Positions 1 through 8,969 of a stretch of 64,000 nucleotides of DNA are shown piece after piece. The stretch spans positions 27,499 to 91,498 of the forward strand of contig JBBARC010000005.1 in assembly GCA_040400005.1 (NCBI GenBank). Reading direction: 5' to 3'. A model generated the notes under the pieces. The model was not told the origin of the DNA. It ran no database searches and was given only the letters and a program-made list of their open reading frames with translations. The position numbers and the translations under genes are program-made. Position 1 is the stretch's first letter; each line of letters opens with the position of its first letter. Source of the DNA: JBBARC01 sp040400005 (GTDB taxonomy: Bacteria; Pseudomonadota; Alphaproteobacteria; Acetobacterales; Acetobacteraceae).

Positions 1-805
1 CATAGTTCATGGTGACCGCCGCTTCGGCCCGCACATGACCGGGGCCGAGTGATTGTTCCAGCATATCCTCAACCGCGTGGGTTAGCCGAATTTCCTCGGT
101 GCGGCGCAATTGATCGCCAGTTTGCGCACCGCTATCCTCGCCGGTAGGTTGCCCCGCACGCGCCAGTAAATTGCCCCGATTATCGATAATGGCGATCGCT
201 TGCGCCTTCAAACCCGGCACGGCTGCGGCGACCAGATTAAGCACCGCCTGCACGCCCTGGTTATCCAGCCGCGCGCCGCCGGCCATGGTGAGCAAAACAC
301 TAGCTTGCGCCGGATCAGTATCGTGCGAAAAGGCCTGGCGCTTGGGCAGCACCAAATGCACCCGCGCTGCGCGCACACCGGTGATCATGCGGATGCTGCG
401 GGCAATTTCGCCCTCCATCGCCCGCGTTTCATTAATTTGCTGTTGAAATTGCGTTGATGTTAGCGCATCGCCACGATCGAAAATTTCATACCCAATCGAT
501 CCGCCCGATGGCAAACCATCTTTGGCCAACGCCAGCCGCGCACGCGCAACCTCACTTGCCGGCACCAGCACCCTATCGCCAGCACCGGGTTCCTGATGCG
601 CGATATGGGCGCGGTCTAATTGATCGACAATCTGCGCCACCTCGCGCGGGTCGAGATCGGCATAAAGCAGCGACATCGCCCCACTGCCCGCACCGCCGCG
701 CATGGCCAGCAAGGCCAGCAACCCCAGCATCGCTGCACCTACGGCGCCAAGGGCAGCAAGGCGCGCCGCCCCCAAGGCACGTAAACCATCCAGAATGGGC
801 TTCAT
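1..805 (-). CDS. fliF: FliF, flagellar MS-ring protein (N-terminal part, runs off the window)
   Basis: Reading leftwards from an ATG at 805 gives an open frame of 268 codons with no stop before the window edge. The N-terminus has one hydrophobic segment (about residues 12-34, rich in Ala/Leu), then a YscJ/FliF-type ring-building domain: LLYADLDPREVAQIV, a stretch resembling LALAKDGLPSGGSIGYEIFD, then QQQINETRAMEGEIARSI and VRAARVHLVLPKR, all typical FliF signatures. FliF oligomerises in the inner membrane as the base of the flagellar motor. It lies downstream of fliK and flgD on the same strand and is probably their operon partner. The C-terminal FliG-binding end is outside the window. Confidence 0.93.
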   Translation of the reverse strand, partial: MKPILDGLRALGAARLAALGAVGAAMLGLLALLAMRGGAGSGAMSLLYADLDPREVAQIVDQLDRAHIAHQEPGAGDRVLVPASEVARARLALAKDGLPSGGSIGYEIFDRGDALTSTQFQQQINETRAMEGEIARSIRMITGVRAARVHLVLPKRQAFSHDTDPAQASVLLTMAGGARLDNQGVQAVLNLVAAAVPGLKAQAIAIIDNRGNLLARAGQPTGEDSGAQTGDQLRRTEEIRLTHAVEDMLEQSLGPGHVRAEAAVTMNY

Positions 806-1012
806 TCACGTACCCCATCCGCGTGCAAATGACGCGTGCAGTAGGGTGCGCACACCGCGGCTTTGCCACGCTTGCGACACAGGCCAGCTGCCACGACCCA
901 TGCCTAAGGCTAGGGGCCGAAGGCTTAGAGGCCGTGTGGCGCCAGCCATTCTGGCCACCGCCACCGGACAGTGCCGTGCTCACCCTTTACGGCACGTTAA
1001 TTGCCCAGTGTC

Positions 1013-1711
1013 TCAGCCGCCAATGGCGTGCACCGCCGACATCGGCACCGAAAGCCCGCCCAGTTGCAGGGTTAAGCCGCCGGCCCCCTGGGTCATGCCG
1101 GTGACCGTGCCAAGCACATCAAACGTCACTGGCTGCGGCGCACTATCGGTGCCGCTTTCTACGGCGATGCGATACGCCCCATCGGGCAGGGCCGTGCCGG
1201 TGTCATCGCGGCCATCCCAATGCCAAACATTACTGCCGGCATTGGCGGCAAGGCTTACCTGGCGCACCACCCGGCCGGTGCCATCAACAATGGCGATCCC
1301 CACTGGCTGAGCTGTGGGCAGCGAAAAGCCAATCGTGCCAACGCTGTGCTGCAAACTAATCGCATTGGCGCTGACATCGGCAGTTTTGCCGGTTAGCTGG
1401 CCCGACTGCAGCACCTGATTTTGCTGCGTCAGGGCGATTAACTGCGAAAGATTGCTGTTGGTGGAAACACCTTGTTGCACCCCAGTAAACTGCACCAATT
1501 CTGTGGTAAACTGGTTCGCATCCATCGGTGCGGTGGGGTCCTGATTACGCATTTGCGTCATCAGCAGCGACAAAAAACTCTGAAAATTGCCGGCTAATTG
1601 CTGTAGCGCATTGCTACCAATTGCACTTGCCGTGGTGCCTGTGCTGCTACTGGATGCCGGCTGTGTTATGTTTGTTGCATTAACTGCTGCTGTTAGCGCC
1701 AAGCTTGCCAT
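1013..1711 (-). CDS. flgD: FlgD, flagellar hook-capping scaffold protein
   Basis: 232 aa starting at ATG 1711, preceded by GGAGG six bases upstream; an upstream extension of the frame is not credible. The N-terminal segment FQSFLSLLMTQMRNQDPTAPMDANQFTTELVQFTGVQQ (about residues 43-80) is the FlgD signature; the C-terminal half contains the FLG-D Ig-like/tudor part (VWHWDGRDDTGTALPDGAYRIAV). FlgD caps the growing hook and is needed for FlgE polymerisation. Lies between fliK and fliF in the same direction. Confidence 0.95.
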   Translation of the reverse strand: MASLALTAAVNATNITQPASSSSTGTTASAIGSNALQQLAGNFQSFLSLLMTQMRNQDPTAPMDANQFTTELVQFTGVQQGVSTNSNLSQLIALTQQNQVLQSGQLTGKTADVSANAISLQHSVGTIGFSLPTAQPVGIAIVDGTGRVVRQVSLAANAGSNVWHWDGRDDTGTALPDGAYRIAVESGTDSAPQPVTFDVLGTVTGMTQGAGGLTLQLGGLSVPMSAVHAIGG

Positions 1712-1745
1712 GATAAACCTCCATCCTACGCATTTAGTGATACCA

Positions 1746-2960
1746 TTAGGCCGTAATATTAATGCCCAAGCGATGGTGCACAAAGCCACCGTTACCGGCC
1801 GGCGAATGGAAAAAAATATCCCCGCCCGCCGCCGCCATAAACCCCTGTGTGCGGCCCGATGACGCACCAGCTTGCCCACCCTGTTGGCCACCTTGGCGCG
1901 CCGACCCATTGTGGTTGGCGCCACCATCGCCAAACCCTGTGGCGGTTCCACCGGTATCACCAGCGTTGCGCCCGTTGGTGTCGGCGTGCGTCAGGGGCAC
2001 GCTTATCTGCATTGCCGCCGCCGGCAATCCGGCACGGGTAAGGGCCGCGTGCAGGGCGTTGGTATCAGCGGCCAGCAGATGCTGCGTTGCGGGTAGCGAC
2101 GCACACACCTGCACTGTCACACTGCCATCCATGGCACGTTCAATGTGCACCACCACGCTGCCCAACGCCGCTGGGTGCAGTTCAACCCGCATCTCGTGGC
2201 GCCCTTCCAAGCCAATGCGCACGCTTGCGCCAGTATTTGCGCCAGTATTTGCGCCAGTACTCGCGCCAGTACTCACGCCAGTATTGGCAACGTTACTGGG
2301 GATGCGCGCCAGGCCAGGCGGTGGCAACGCGAACGCGGTCGCCACATGGCCGCCCAACGCGCTGGCATGAACCGGCACGCCCGCATTGGGCATAGGGTGG
2401 GGCACGGGGATGGGCATGCGCAATTCGGCGGCAGCGGCCACCGCGGCTGTGCCCGCCGGCGGGACGAGCGGCACACCACCAGCCCGGGCAGCCACCGCCC
2501 CGGCCCCGGCAATCGCTGCCTCCGGGTGCCGGGCCGCGCGGTTAGGCTCCGGGGCAACAGACTCCGCAGCCTCTGGCTTGGCCGGCGGCCCGGTAGGTGC
2601 AAGTGGTAACAATAGGGCTGCGCGCGCGCCGCCAGCAACCGGCACGCTTTTGCCCAGCGGCTTTACAATCGGCTTTACCGCCTTGGCCGCAACCGCCGCC
2701 GGCGCGGGCGTTGCATCCCACGCCCCGGCACCAAGCTTCGCCCCGCCCCGCCGCGCGGCGGCGGCCTTCAGCGGCGGCAATTTGCCCACGCTGTGGCGTT
2801 GCCCAAGGGGTGGCGCGCCCGGCCGATTTGCCTCAGTCAGCGCTGCGGCCAACGGCGGCGCGGCATCCTGCACCGCGCCCGGTATCAACCGCGCAAACAT
2901 CAACCCGCTTTCCTGCCCAGGTGCTGGCACCTGGCGCGAAAGCGACGGCACGGCCGCCAC
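1746..2960 (-). CDS. fliK: FliK-like flagellar hook-length control protein
   Basis: 404 aa from a GTG at 2960. An ATG at 2900 (MFARLIPG) preceded by AGGAAA is an equally good or better start. The first 230 residues are Ala/Pro-rich and low complexity, as expected of a secreted molecular ruler. The C-terminal domain (about 250-330, GRHEMRVELHPAALGSVVVHIE) is the Flg_hook domain that switches export specificity from hook to filament. Between the two is a short Thr/Gly/Ala repeat coded by a 12-bp tandem repeat. Followed 34 bp later by flgD. The sequence is divergent, so the name rests on the C-terminal motif plus context. Confidence 0.82.
   Translation of the reverse strand: MAAVPSLSRQVPAPGQESGLMFARLIPGAVQDAAPPLAAALTEANRPGAPPLGQRHSVGKLPPLKAAAARRGGAKLGAGAWDATPAPAAVAAKAVKPIVKPLGKSVPVAGGARAALLLPLAPTGPPAKPEAAESVAPEPNRAARHPEAAIAGAGAVAARAGGVPLVPPAGTAAVAAAAELRMPIPVPHPMPNAGVPVHASALGGHVATAFALPPPGLARIPSNVANTGVSTGASTGANTGANTGASVRIGLEGRHEMRVELHPAALGSVVVHIERAMDGSVTVQVCASLPATQHLLAADTNALHAALTRAGLPAAAMQISVPLTHADTNGRNAGDTGGTATGFGDGGANHNGSARQGGQQGGQAGASSGRTQGFMAAAGGDIFFHSPAGNGGFVHHRLGINITA
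2227..2286. repeat. 12-bp tandem repeat (5 units) inside fliK
   Basis: Five consecutive 12-base units close to GCGCCAGTATTT (2227-2238, 2239-2250, 2251-2262, 2263-2274, 2275-2286; the last three carry 1-3 changes). Each unit adds four residues (Thr-Gly-Ala-Asn/Ser), so copy-number change would keep the frame and alter the length of the ruler linker. Confidence 0.9.
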
Positions 2961-3051
2961 CGATGCCGTCCCAGGCGGATGTAATGGTGGCAGGGTTGCG
3001 ATCGCTCAATGCTCCATGCGCACCGCCCAACACGGCCGCCCGCCGGTATGT

Positions 3052-3066
3052 GCAAAACTCACGCCA
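3052..3066 (-). promoter_or_regulatory. Sigma-54 promoter for fliK-flgD-fliF
   Basis: On the minus strand the bases TGGCGTGAGTTTTGC match the -24/-12 consensus TGGCACG-N4-TTGC with correct GG-to-GC spacing and only two differences. Transcription would start around 3040, about 80 bp before the GTG start of fliK. Sigma-54 control of hook genes is known in Caulobacter; its use here is inferred. Confidence 0.65.
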
Positions 3067-3252
3067 CCACACAACGGCTTGCCGAAATTACAAAAACCCC
3101 CTGCGCAACGAGGATTTTTGGCAAGGCAGATATCGCTAGGCAGCTTTTGCCGGGCAAGACATGCCCACACGGCACCCCTGGCACACACATGATCACCGCA
3201 AACAGGCACTGAAAACGGGCGCACCCTAGCCCATTTCCGCGGCCCGCCCGCA

Positions 3253-3267
3253 TGGCATGAAAACTGC
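3253..3267 (+). promoter_or_regulatory. Sigma-54 promoter for flgE-flgK-flgL
   Basis: TGGCATGAAAACTGC matches TGGCACG-N4-TTGC with two changes and exact spacing of the GG and GC doublets. Predicted start near 3279, about 40 bases before the flgE ATG. Confidence 0.65.
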
Positions 3268-3320
3268 GTATCCCCACCACAGCTTCAATCCGCACACCCC
3301 TTCCCCGGAGACGATCCCAG

Positions 3321-4604
3321 ATGTCCCTGTTTGGCGCAATGAATACTGCAATCAGCGGGTTAAACGCACAATCCGCCGCCTTCACCAATATCAGCGATAA
3401 TGTCGCCAATAGCCAAACGGTGGGGTTTAAGGGTGTTGATACCAGTTTTATCGATTATCTCACCAGCAGCACGCCCACGCAAAACCAATCGGGCAGCGTC
3501 GGCACCACACCAAACTACCGCAATGATGTTCAGGGCACTATTCAGCAAAGCACCGATGCACTGGCGCTGGCGGTAACCGGGCAAGGATTTTTTGCAGTAT
3601 CAGAACAAAATGGCACCACAACCGCCGGCGCGCCACAATTTGCTAATCTGCCCTACTATACCCGCGCGGGTGATTTTCATCTCGATGCCAACGGCTATCT
3701 TGCCAACAGCGCCAATGAATATCTCAATGGCTGGGCGGTAAACCCCGCCACCAATGCGCTAAACACCAGCCAGCTGGTGCCCATTCAGGTGACCCAAGGG
3801 CAGTTTCAGCCGATCGCCAGCAGCACCATCACCCTTATCGCCAACGTGCCGGCCACCCCGTCTGCAACCAGCGTGCTGACCTCACAGGTGCGCGTGTACG
3901 ATACCACCGGCACCGCGCACCAACTGCAAATGACATGGGGGCAAACCGGTGCCAATGCATGGACATTATCACTAGCATCGCCCGATCAGGTTGGTGGCCC
4001 GGCGATCGGCACGCTGGCGGTGAATTTTAATGCCAATGGCACGTTAGCCAGCCTCAGCGGTGCCACCGGTGCGGTGAGCGTTGCCGGCACGGTTACCAAT
4101 GCGGCGTTGCAGGTATCCCCTAATTTTGGCAATGGCGCACAGCCGATCACGCTCGATCTGGGTACCTTTAATGCCCCTGGCGGGGTAACCCAATATGCTG
4201 GCACCGATTATGCCGTGCGCAACGTTACCCAAAACGGCTCACCCCCGGGTAGTTTTACCGGCATTACCACCAGCCAATCGGGCGACATCAACGCAAATTA
4301 TGATAACGGTATGTCGGTGCGTATCGCCCACGTGCCGCTGATCACGTTTCAGGATGCCAATGCGTTGATGCGGCAAAACGGCCAAGCCTTTACGGCAACG
4401 GCTGCCGCAGGCGCACCGCTTGCGCAAAATGCCGGCACCAATGGCGCTGGCAGCATGATCACCGGATCGGTTGAATCATCGAACGTGGATATCGCCGCCG
4501 AATTATCCAAGCTTATTGTTGCCCAGCAAGCCTATGGCGCGAATGCAAAAATGATCACCACAGCCGAACAAATGCTGCAAACCACCATCAACATCAAACA
4601 ATAG
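3321..4604 (+). CDS. flgE: FlgE, flagellar hook protein
   Basis: 427 aa. The N-terminus (SLFGAMNTAISGLNAQSAAFTNISDNVANSQTVGFKG) is the rod/hook family motif and the C-terminus (SNVDIAAELSKLIVAQQAYGANAKMITTAEQMLQTTINIKQ) is the matching coiled-coil half; the middle is the variable hook D1/D2 region, including a FlgE-type segment around residues 165-290. The length is normal for a hook protein. First gene of flgE-flgK-flgL, downstream of a sigma-54 promoter. Confidence 0.95.
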   Translation: MSLFGAMNTAISGLNAQSAAFTNISDNVANSQTVGFKGVDTSFIDYLTSSTPTQNQSGSVGTTPNYRNDVQGTIQQSTDALALAVTGQGFFAVSEQNGTTTAGAPQFANLPYYTRAGDFHLDANGYLANSANEYLNGWAVNPATNALNTSQLVPIQVTQGQFQPIASSTITLIANVPATPSATSVLTSQVRVYDTTGTAHQLQMTWGQTGANAWTLSLASPDQVGGPAIGTLAVNFNANGTLASLSGATGAVSVAGTVTNAALQVSPNFGNGAQPITLDLGTFNAPGGVTQYAGTDYAVRNVTQNGSPPGSFTGITTSQSGDINANYDNGMSVRIAHVPLITFQDANALMRQNGQAFTATAAAGAPLAQNAGTNGAGSMITGSVESSNVDIAAELSKLIVAQQAYGANAKMITTAEQMLQTTINIKQ

Positions 4605-4613
4605 CCGTAGCCA

Positions 4614-6134
4614 ATGAGCCTGGATGGTGCTTTATCGATCGCGGCGTCAAGCCTTGCCAATATAACCGGCGGGTTCGGCCTGATTTCGCAAAACGTCGCC
4701 AATGCGCAAACCCCGGCCTACGCCACCGAAACCGCCACAAGCCTCAGTGTGCTGGCCGGCGATCAACCGCTTGGCGTGCGCGGCGGTATCGCCTTGCGGG
4801 CGGGCGACCCGGCGCTAGAGGCCAGCGTAAATGCCGCCACCTCCGATGCGGCCAACTACCTTGCCTTAAGCCGCGGCCTTAGCATCATCGCCCCGGCCTT
4901 GGGTGCGGTTGGCGGCGCTAGCGATATCGGGTCGCTGGTCGATGGCGTGCAATCGGCGTTCGCCGCCTTGCTGAACGATCCGGCCAATCAAAGCTTGCAG
5001 AGTGCGGTGGTGAATGCCGCCAGCACCCTTACCGCCGGTATTAACCGCATCAGTGCCGCCTACGGTGCTGCCCGGCAAACCGCACAGGATAGTCTGGTTG
5101 CCAATGTTGCCTCCCTAAACACAACCCTTGCCAGCATCGGCGGATTCAACACACAGATTGTCGCGCTGCATGCGCAGGGCCAGAGCACCGCCGGGCTTGA
5201 AAACCAGCGCGCGCAAGCGATGCAAAACCTAACCAACTTTATTCCGGCGCGCTTTGTTGGCCACACTGACGGCAGCATCACCGTGCTGGCGGGCAACGGC
5301 GTGGAGTTACCGTTGGATGGCGCAAACCCCTTAAGCGTTGCCCCGGCAACCACTGGCCCCAACGCTTACTACCCAGCCGGCGGCCTACCTGGCATTATGA
5401 TAAATGGCGCTGATATCACCCAAAATCTTACCGGCGGCAGCATTGGCGCCGCGATTACCTTACGCGACCAAACGATCCCGCGTTTTCAAGCCGAGCTAGA
5501 CCAATTTTCGCAAGGCCTGGCCGCCCGTTTCGATGCCCAGGGCCTGACCCTGTTCAGCGATGCAGCCGGTAACGTGCCGGCCGGCGGCGGCGTGCCGGTG
5601 CAAGCCGGTTTTATCGGCTTTGCCAGCGCCATCAGCGTAAATCCCGCGATCATAACAACACCATCCTTGGTGCGTGACGGCACCCATGCGGTTACCGCCA
5701 GCGCCCTAGGGGCCACCGCCTACACCCCCAACCCCCTCGGGCTGCCCGGATTTACGGGTATGGTCACGCGGATCTTAAGTTTTGCACTCGGCACCGATGT
5801 GCAAACAGGCATTGCCCAAGCCGCCCTGCCGACGGCGGGCCTAGGCCCGGCCGGCAGCCTTGCCGCACCGTTTGCCGGCGCACTAGCCATTGCTGATTTC
5901 GGCCGCGCGCTCACCGCCGCCCAAGCGGGCGATATCGGCGGCGCCCAAAGTGCCGCCTACGATGCCAGCGCCGTGCACGCAAGTCTTGCAGCAAATCTGA
6001 CCAATGTCGAAGGTGTCAGTGTCGATGCCGAGCTTGGCCGGCTGATCGTTTTGCAGAACGCCTACGGCGCCAGTGCAAAAATTATCACCACGATACAAGC
6101 CATGATGAGTGAAGCATTGGGGATGGTACGATAA
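4614..6134 (+). CDS. flgK: FlgK, flagellar hook-associated protein 1
   Basis: 506 aa. N-terminal SIAASSLANITGGFGLISQNVANAQTPAYATE and C-terminal EGVSVDAELGRLIVLQNAYGASAKIITTIQAMMSEALG are the FlgK end motifs. FlgK is the first adaptor between hook and filament. It begins 9 bases after the flgE stop with no clear Shine-Dalgarno of its own, so it is probably translationally coupled, and its stop overlaps the flgL start (TAATG). Confidence 0.93.
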   Translation: MSLDGALSIAASSLANITGGFGLISQNVANAQTPAYATETATSLSVLAGDQPLGVRGGIALRAGDPALEASVNAATSDAANYLALSRGLSIIAPALGAVGGASDIGSLVDGVQSAFAALLNDPANQSLQSAVVNAASTLTAGINRISAAYGAARQTAQDSLVANVASLNTTLASIGGFNTQIVALHAQGQSTAGLENQRAQAMQNLTNFIPARFVGHTDGSITVLAGNGVELPLDGANPLSVAPATTGPNAYYPAGGLPGIMINGADITQNLTGGSIGAAITLRDQTIPRFQAELDQFSQGLAARFDAQGLTLFSDAAGNVPAGGGVPVQAGFIGFASAISVNPAIITTPSLVRDGTHAVTASALGATAYTPNPLGLPGFTGMVTRILSFALGTDVQTGIAQAALPTAGLGPAGSLAAPFAGALAIADFGRALTAAQAGDIGGAQSAAYDASAVHASLAANLTNVEGVSVDAELGRLIVLQNAYGASAKIITTIQAMMSEALGMVR

Positions 6135-7216
6135 TGAGCTATGCTATATCCGCCGCCGGTTTTAATGCCACCGGTTTTGGCGCGCTAGGGCTTGCAATTG
6201 CCAACGCAACCGCCACCAAAACAGAAATCGCCGCCCTCATTGCGCAATCATCCAGTGGTTATCGAGCGCCTGATTTTGCCGGCTTGGGCAACGGTGCCCA
6301 TGCCGCCCTAGATCTCAGCGGCGAGTTAGGCCGTAACACCGCCATTGCCGCAGCGCTAGATGATGGCGGCAATCGCATGGCCGTGGCGCAAACCGCATTG
6401 GCGCACATTCAATCGGTGGTTGGCAGTTTTTCGCAATTGCTGATTCTGGCACAAACCAGCGGCGTTGGCATCGATGCCATCACTATTTCAGCGCGCGCCG
6501 CCCTCACTGATGTTGCTAACACGCTAGACACTAAAATCGGTGCCGATTATGTTTTTGCTGGGCAAGACAGCACCAACCCGCCGCTGCCCGATCCCTCGTC
6601 GATCACCCAATCCACTTTTTATACCGCGATCGCCGCCGCCGTTGCCGGGCTTACGGTCACCGGTCAGCCCGGCGTATCCGCGCAAACCCTGGCCATCGCC
6701 GCACCAGGCGCACAAAGCCCGTTTGCTGCCAGCCTGGAAGCGTCTAACGTGCTGGGCAGTGTCAGCCTGGGCAATGCCGCAACCCTGCCGCTAGGTGTTC
6801 TGGCTGATCAGAACAGTGATGCGGTATCGGCCGGCACAGGAACCACCAGCACCGGCAGCTATATGCGCGATATTCTGCGGGGGCTGGCAACCATCGGTGC
6901 GCTCACCACCGCCCAGCAAACAGCGCCCGGGTTTAATGCGCTGCTGCAAGATACCGCAACCAGCCTAACAGGTGCGGCAACCGCGCTTAACATTGATATC
7001 GGCGCTTTGGGCGCGCGCCAGGTGATGGCAACAGCGGCCAAGGCCGACATCAGCAACGTCAGTGTCGCCCTGCAAACGCAATTGACCAATATTCAGGAGG
7101 TCGACTTGCCCCTGGTTGCCACCCAATTATCGCAGGCGCAAACGCGCTTGCAGGCAAGTTACCAGGTTATTGCGCAATTATCGCAGCTATCTCTGGCCAA
7201 ATATTTGCCGGCTTAG
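6134..7216 (+). CDS. flgL: FlgL-like hook-associated protein 3 (flagellin-type)
   Basis: 360 aa starting in the TAATG overlap with flgK. A flagellin-family coiled-coil N-terminus (residues 15-120) and C-terminus (about 290-360, TNIQEVDLPLVATQLSQAQTRLQASYQVIAQLSQLSLAKYL) flank a variable centre. The VDLPLVATQLSQAQTRLQASYQ signature and the position after flgK indicate FlgL, the second hook-filament adaptor. Last gene of the operon, followed by a TIR-bounded repeat. Confidence 0.87.
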   Translation: MSYAISAAGFNATGFGALGLAIANATATKTEIAALIAQSSSGYRAPDFAGLGNGAHAALDLSGELGRNTAIAAALDDGGNRMAVAQTALAHIQSVVGSFSQLLILAQTSGVGIDAITISARAALTDVANTLDTKIGADYVFAGQDSTNPPLPDPSSITQSTFYTAIAAAVAGLTVTGQPGVSAQTLAIAAPGAQSPFAASLEASNVLGSVSLGNAATLPLGVLADQNSDAVSAGTGTTSTGSYMRDILRGLATIGALTTAQQTAPGFNALLQDTATSLTGAATALNIDIGALGARQVMATAAKADISNVSVALQTQLTNIQEVDLPLVATQLSQAQTRLQASYQVIAQLSQLSLAKYLPA

Positions 7217-7536
7217 ACCGTGGCTGCGGTTGGCGAGTAGTTCAACGTGCACATAGGTCGCGCTGTGACGCAGGGCGATCGGGTGAACTGTAAGACTCTT
7301 CTTTTTCTGCAGAAAAAAGAAAATTCTTGCTTTTTTGCAGTCACCCGATTGCCCTACGCTGTGGCGCGCTAACCATTGGCTAACCAACACCTGCCACAAA
7401 CGGTCGCACGGCACAAAATGTCGCTCCGCATCGTGTGGCTGCACCGGGGTAAGCACGGATATCATCTGTGCGCCTTATCGCAGCACCCGTGCGCGAGCGC
7501 ACTACGCTGGCCCTGCGAAATCCAGAAAGGATTGTT
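7217..7536. other. flgL-flbT intergenic region
   Basis: 320 bp with no supported gene. It holds a complete copy of the dispersed TIR repeat (7273-7354). I saw no convincing sigma-54 or sigma-28 promoter before flbT: a CGGCAC box near 7410 has its GC doublet one base out of register. Confidence 0.6.
7273..7354. repeat. Dispersed TIR repeat, family A, copy 1 (82 bp)
   Basis: Starts GGGCGATCGGGTGAA and ends TCACCCGATTGCCC, near-perfect terminal inverted repeats, with an inner hairpin CTTCTTTTTCTGCAGAAAAAAG and T-rich flank. Same architecture as copies at 29258, 44472 and 53158. It may act as a transcription terminator after flgL. Confidence 0.85.
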
Positions 7537-8025
7537 ATGTCAACGCTTGTGTTAGAATTACGCCAAGGCGACCTGATGGTGCTGAACGGCGCCGCCATCC
7601 GGTTTCGCACGAAATCGCGTATCGAACTTACCGCGCACGCGCGGTTTCTATTTGGCCGCCAAATTATGGCGCCTGATGACGCGCAAACCCCGGCGCGGCG
7701 CATCTATTATGCCCTGCAAACCGCCTATATTGGCGAAGGTGACGAACGCCGCCAGGGGCTAGAAGATGCCCACTCCCTTATTGCCGAGTTTCAGGCGGCA
7801 ACCACATCGGCTGCGGCACGAATCATCCTCGACCAGGCCCTGGCCGCAGCGTGTGCCGACGAATGCTATACCGCTTTGCGCCTGGTGCGCCGGGTTGTGC
7901 GGCACGAAGATGCGGTGCTCGGCGCCAAAGCGCCCGGCAGCGCGCCCGGCAGCGCGCCCGGCAGCACGCCCGGCAGCGCGCCCGGCAGCGCGCACGGCAA
8001 CGTGGCGGCATCACGCGAACAATGA
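7537..8025 (+). CDS. flbT: FlbT, flagellin translation regulator
   Basis: 162 aa from ATG 7537, preceded by AAAGGA. MSTLVLELRQGDLMVLNGAAIRFRTKSRIEL is a classic FlbT N-terminus and the following RFLFGRQIM and ALQTAYIG stretches also match. FlbT post-transcriptionally represses flagellin (binding the flagellin 5' leader in Caulobacter); flagellin and flaF lie just downstream. Unusual: the last 30 residues are a Gly-Ser-Ala-Pro repeat coded by a 12-bp tandem repeat, absent from ordinary FlbT. The end overlaps the convergent DUF1217 gene by 15 bp. Confidence 0.93.
   Translation: MSTLVLELRQGDLMVLNGAAIRFRTKSRIELTAHARFLFGRQIMAPDDAQTPARRIYYALQTAYIGEGDERRQGLEDAHSLIAEFQAATTSAAARIILDQALAAACADECYTALRLVRRVVRHEDAVLGAKAPGSAPGSAPGSTPGSAPGSAHGNVAASREQ
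7933..7992. repeat. 12-bp tandem repeat (5 units) in the flbT 3' end
   Basis: Five units of CCCGGCAGCGCG (one with a G-to-A change) coding PGSA repeats, followed by a decayed sixth unit. Multiples of three, so expansion or contraction keeps the frame. Confidence 0.92.
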
Positions 8026-8859
8026 TAGCAACGATCCACTCGCAATTGTCGTGCCGGTGCTGCTGGATAGACTTGTATCAAGAATAGTGAGCAGGGAATT
8101 GCTGCTCGCTGTTGCATCGCTGCCACCAAACAATGCGGCCAACGTGCCCGGTGGCGCCGCTGGTGTGCCAATTTGGGTTACATTTTTTTGCAACAGGTAT
8201 AATTCGGCGGTATGTGCAACCCAATGTGCATTGGTTAAATCTGATAGTTTTATTTTCGCCTTCAGCAACGCGGTTTGGCGGGTAAAATCTAGTGCGACAT
8301 AGGTATCGTAGGGAATGCCTAGCGCGCCGGCTGCCACCTTTAGTAAATTTTGATCTGATTGTAGCTGCGTCAGGCTGGTAACACCGCTGATATTTCGCCT
8401 AAAATAGAGCGCATCCTGTAATCCCGCCGCCTGCGTATCGGCTGCCTGTTCAAACCGTGTCGCGCGGTAGGCGTTGATCAGGGTTGTTACATTTTTGGGG
8501 CTAGTTAACGGCGGCGGTTTCCAGGTTCTGAACGCTTCCGCAAAACCGGTGATTTTTGGGTCGGCCAGGTGTGCGGCTAGCGATCCCTTCGCATGGGGAT
8601 CCTGGCTGAGCAATTTACGCAGCAGGGCTGTTTGCGAAATCCGGGCGCCAAGGCCAAATGCCCCCAACACCAGTGATAACACACGTTGATCGGATAGAAG
8701 TGCTGCCGGCGAGGTGATCTTCGGCGCAACGGCACGAAAATGCGCAATCAGCGCCACCGCCTGGGGATCACCGCGGGCGGCAGCGGCCGCCGATGCGCCT
8801 TCGTCCTTTGTATAGGCTAGATAGAGCGGAATTGGCGGCAGGCTGGAGGTAGCACTCAT
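8011..8859 (-). CDS. DUF1217 family protein, flagellum-associated
   Basis: 282 aa from ATG 8859 with GGAG nine bases upstream. Helical protein with two related halves (SLVLGAFGLGARISQTALLRKLLSQDP around 65-95 and KVAAGALGIPYDTYVALDFTRQTALLKAKI around 190-225), the pattern of the alphaproteobacterial DUF1217 family that is encoded in flagellar loci. Function unknown. Convergent with flbT, divergent from flagellin. Confidence 0.8.
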   Translation of the reverse strand: MSATSSLPPIPLYLAYTKDEGASAAAAARGDPQAVALIAHFRAVAPKITSPAALLSDQRVLSLVLGAFGLGARISQTALLRKLLSQDPHAKGSLAAHLADPKITGFAEAFRTWKPPPLTSPKNVTTLINAYRATRFEQAADTQAAGLQDALYFRRNISGVTSLTQLQSDQNLLKVAAGALGIPYDTYVALDFTRQTALLKAKIKLSDLTNAHWVAHTAELYLLQKNVTQIGTPAAPPGTLAALFGGSDATASSNSLLTILDTSLSSSTGTTIASGSLLSLFA

Positions 8860-8969
8860 TGATCGCACTCCATGATGCTGACGAAAATACACCCTGCCCA
8901 TAAACGTAAGTTTAAGGTTTTCCTCGCCATGCTGACCATCTCGTAAACTCGTATCGGGAGAAAACCCCC

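Larger units (their letters stand above)
2961..3320. promoter_or_regulatory. Divergent flagellar regulatory region between fliK and flgE
   Basis: A 360-bp gap between two divergent operons. It contains no convincing gene, but one sigma-54-type promoter facing each way (listed separately). The flgE ribosome site is GGAG about 10 bases before the ATG at 3321. Confidence 0.7.

Noticed and set aside
573..983. Open frame opposite and upstream of fliF
   Set aside because: It is the antisense/other-frame shadow of fliF and its leader; the fliF frame has clear family motifs.
2386..3192. Long plus-strand frames opposite fliK
   Set aside because: Composition-driven shadows in very GC-rich sequence; the minus strand has the FliK C-terminal motif.
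8860..8969. Possible sigma-28 promoter before flagellin (TAAGTTT ... GCCATGCT)
   Set aside because: Spacing and -10 match are poor; no sigma-54 pattern fits either, so no promoter is called.
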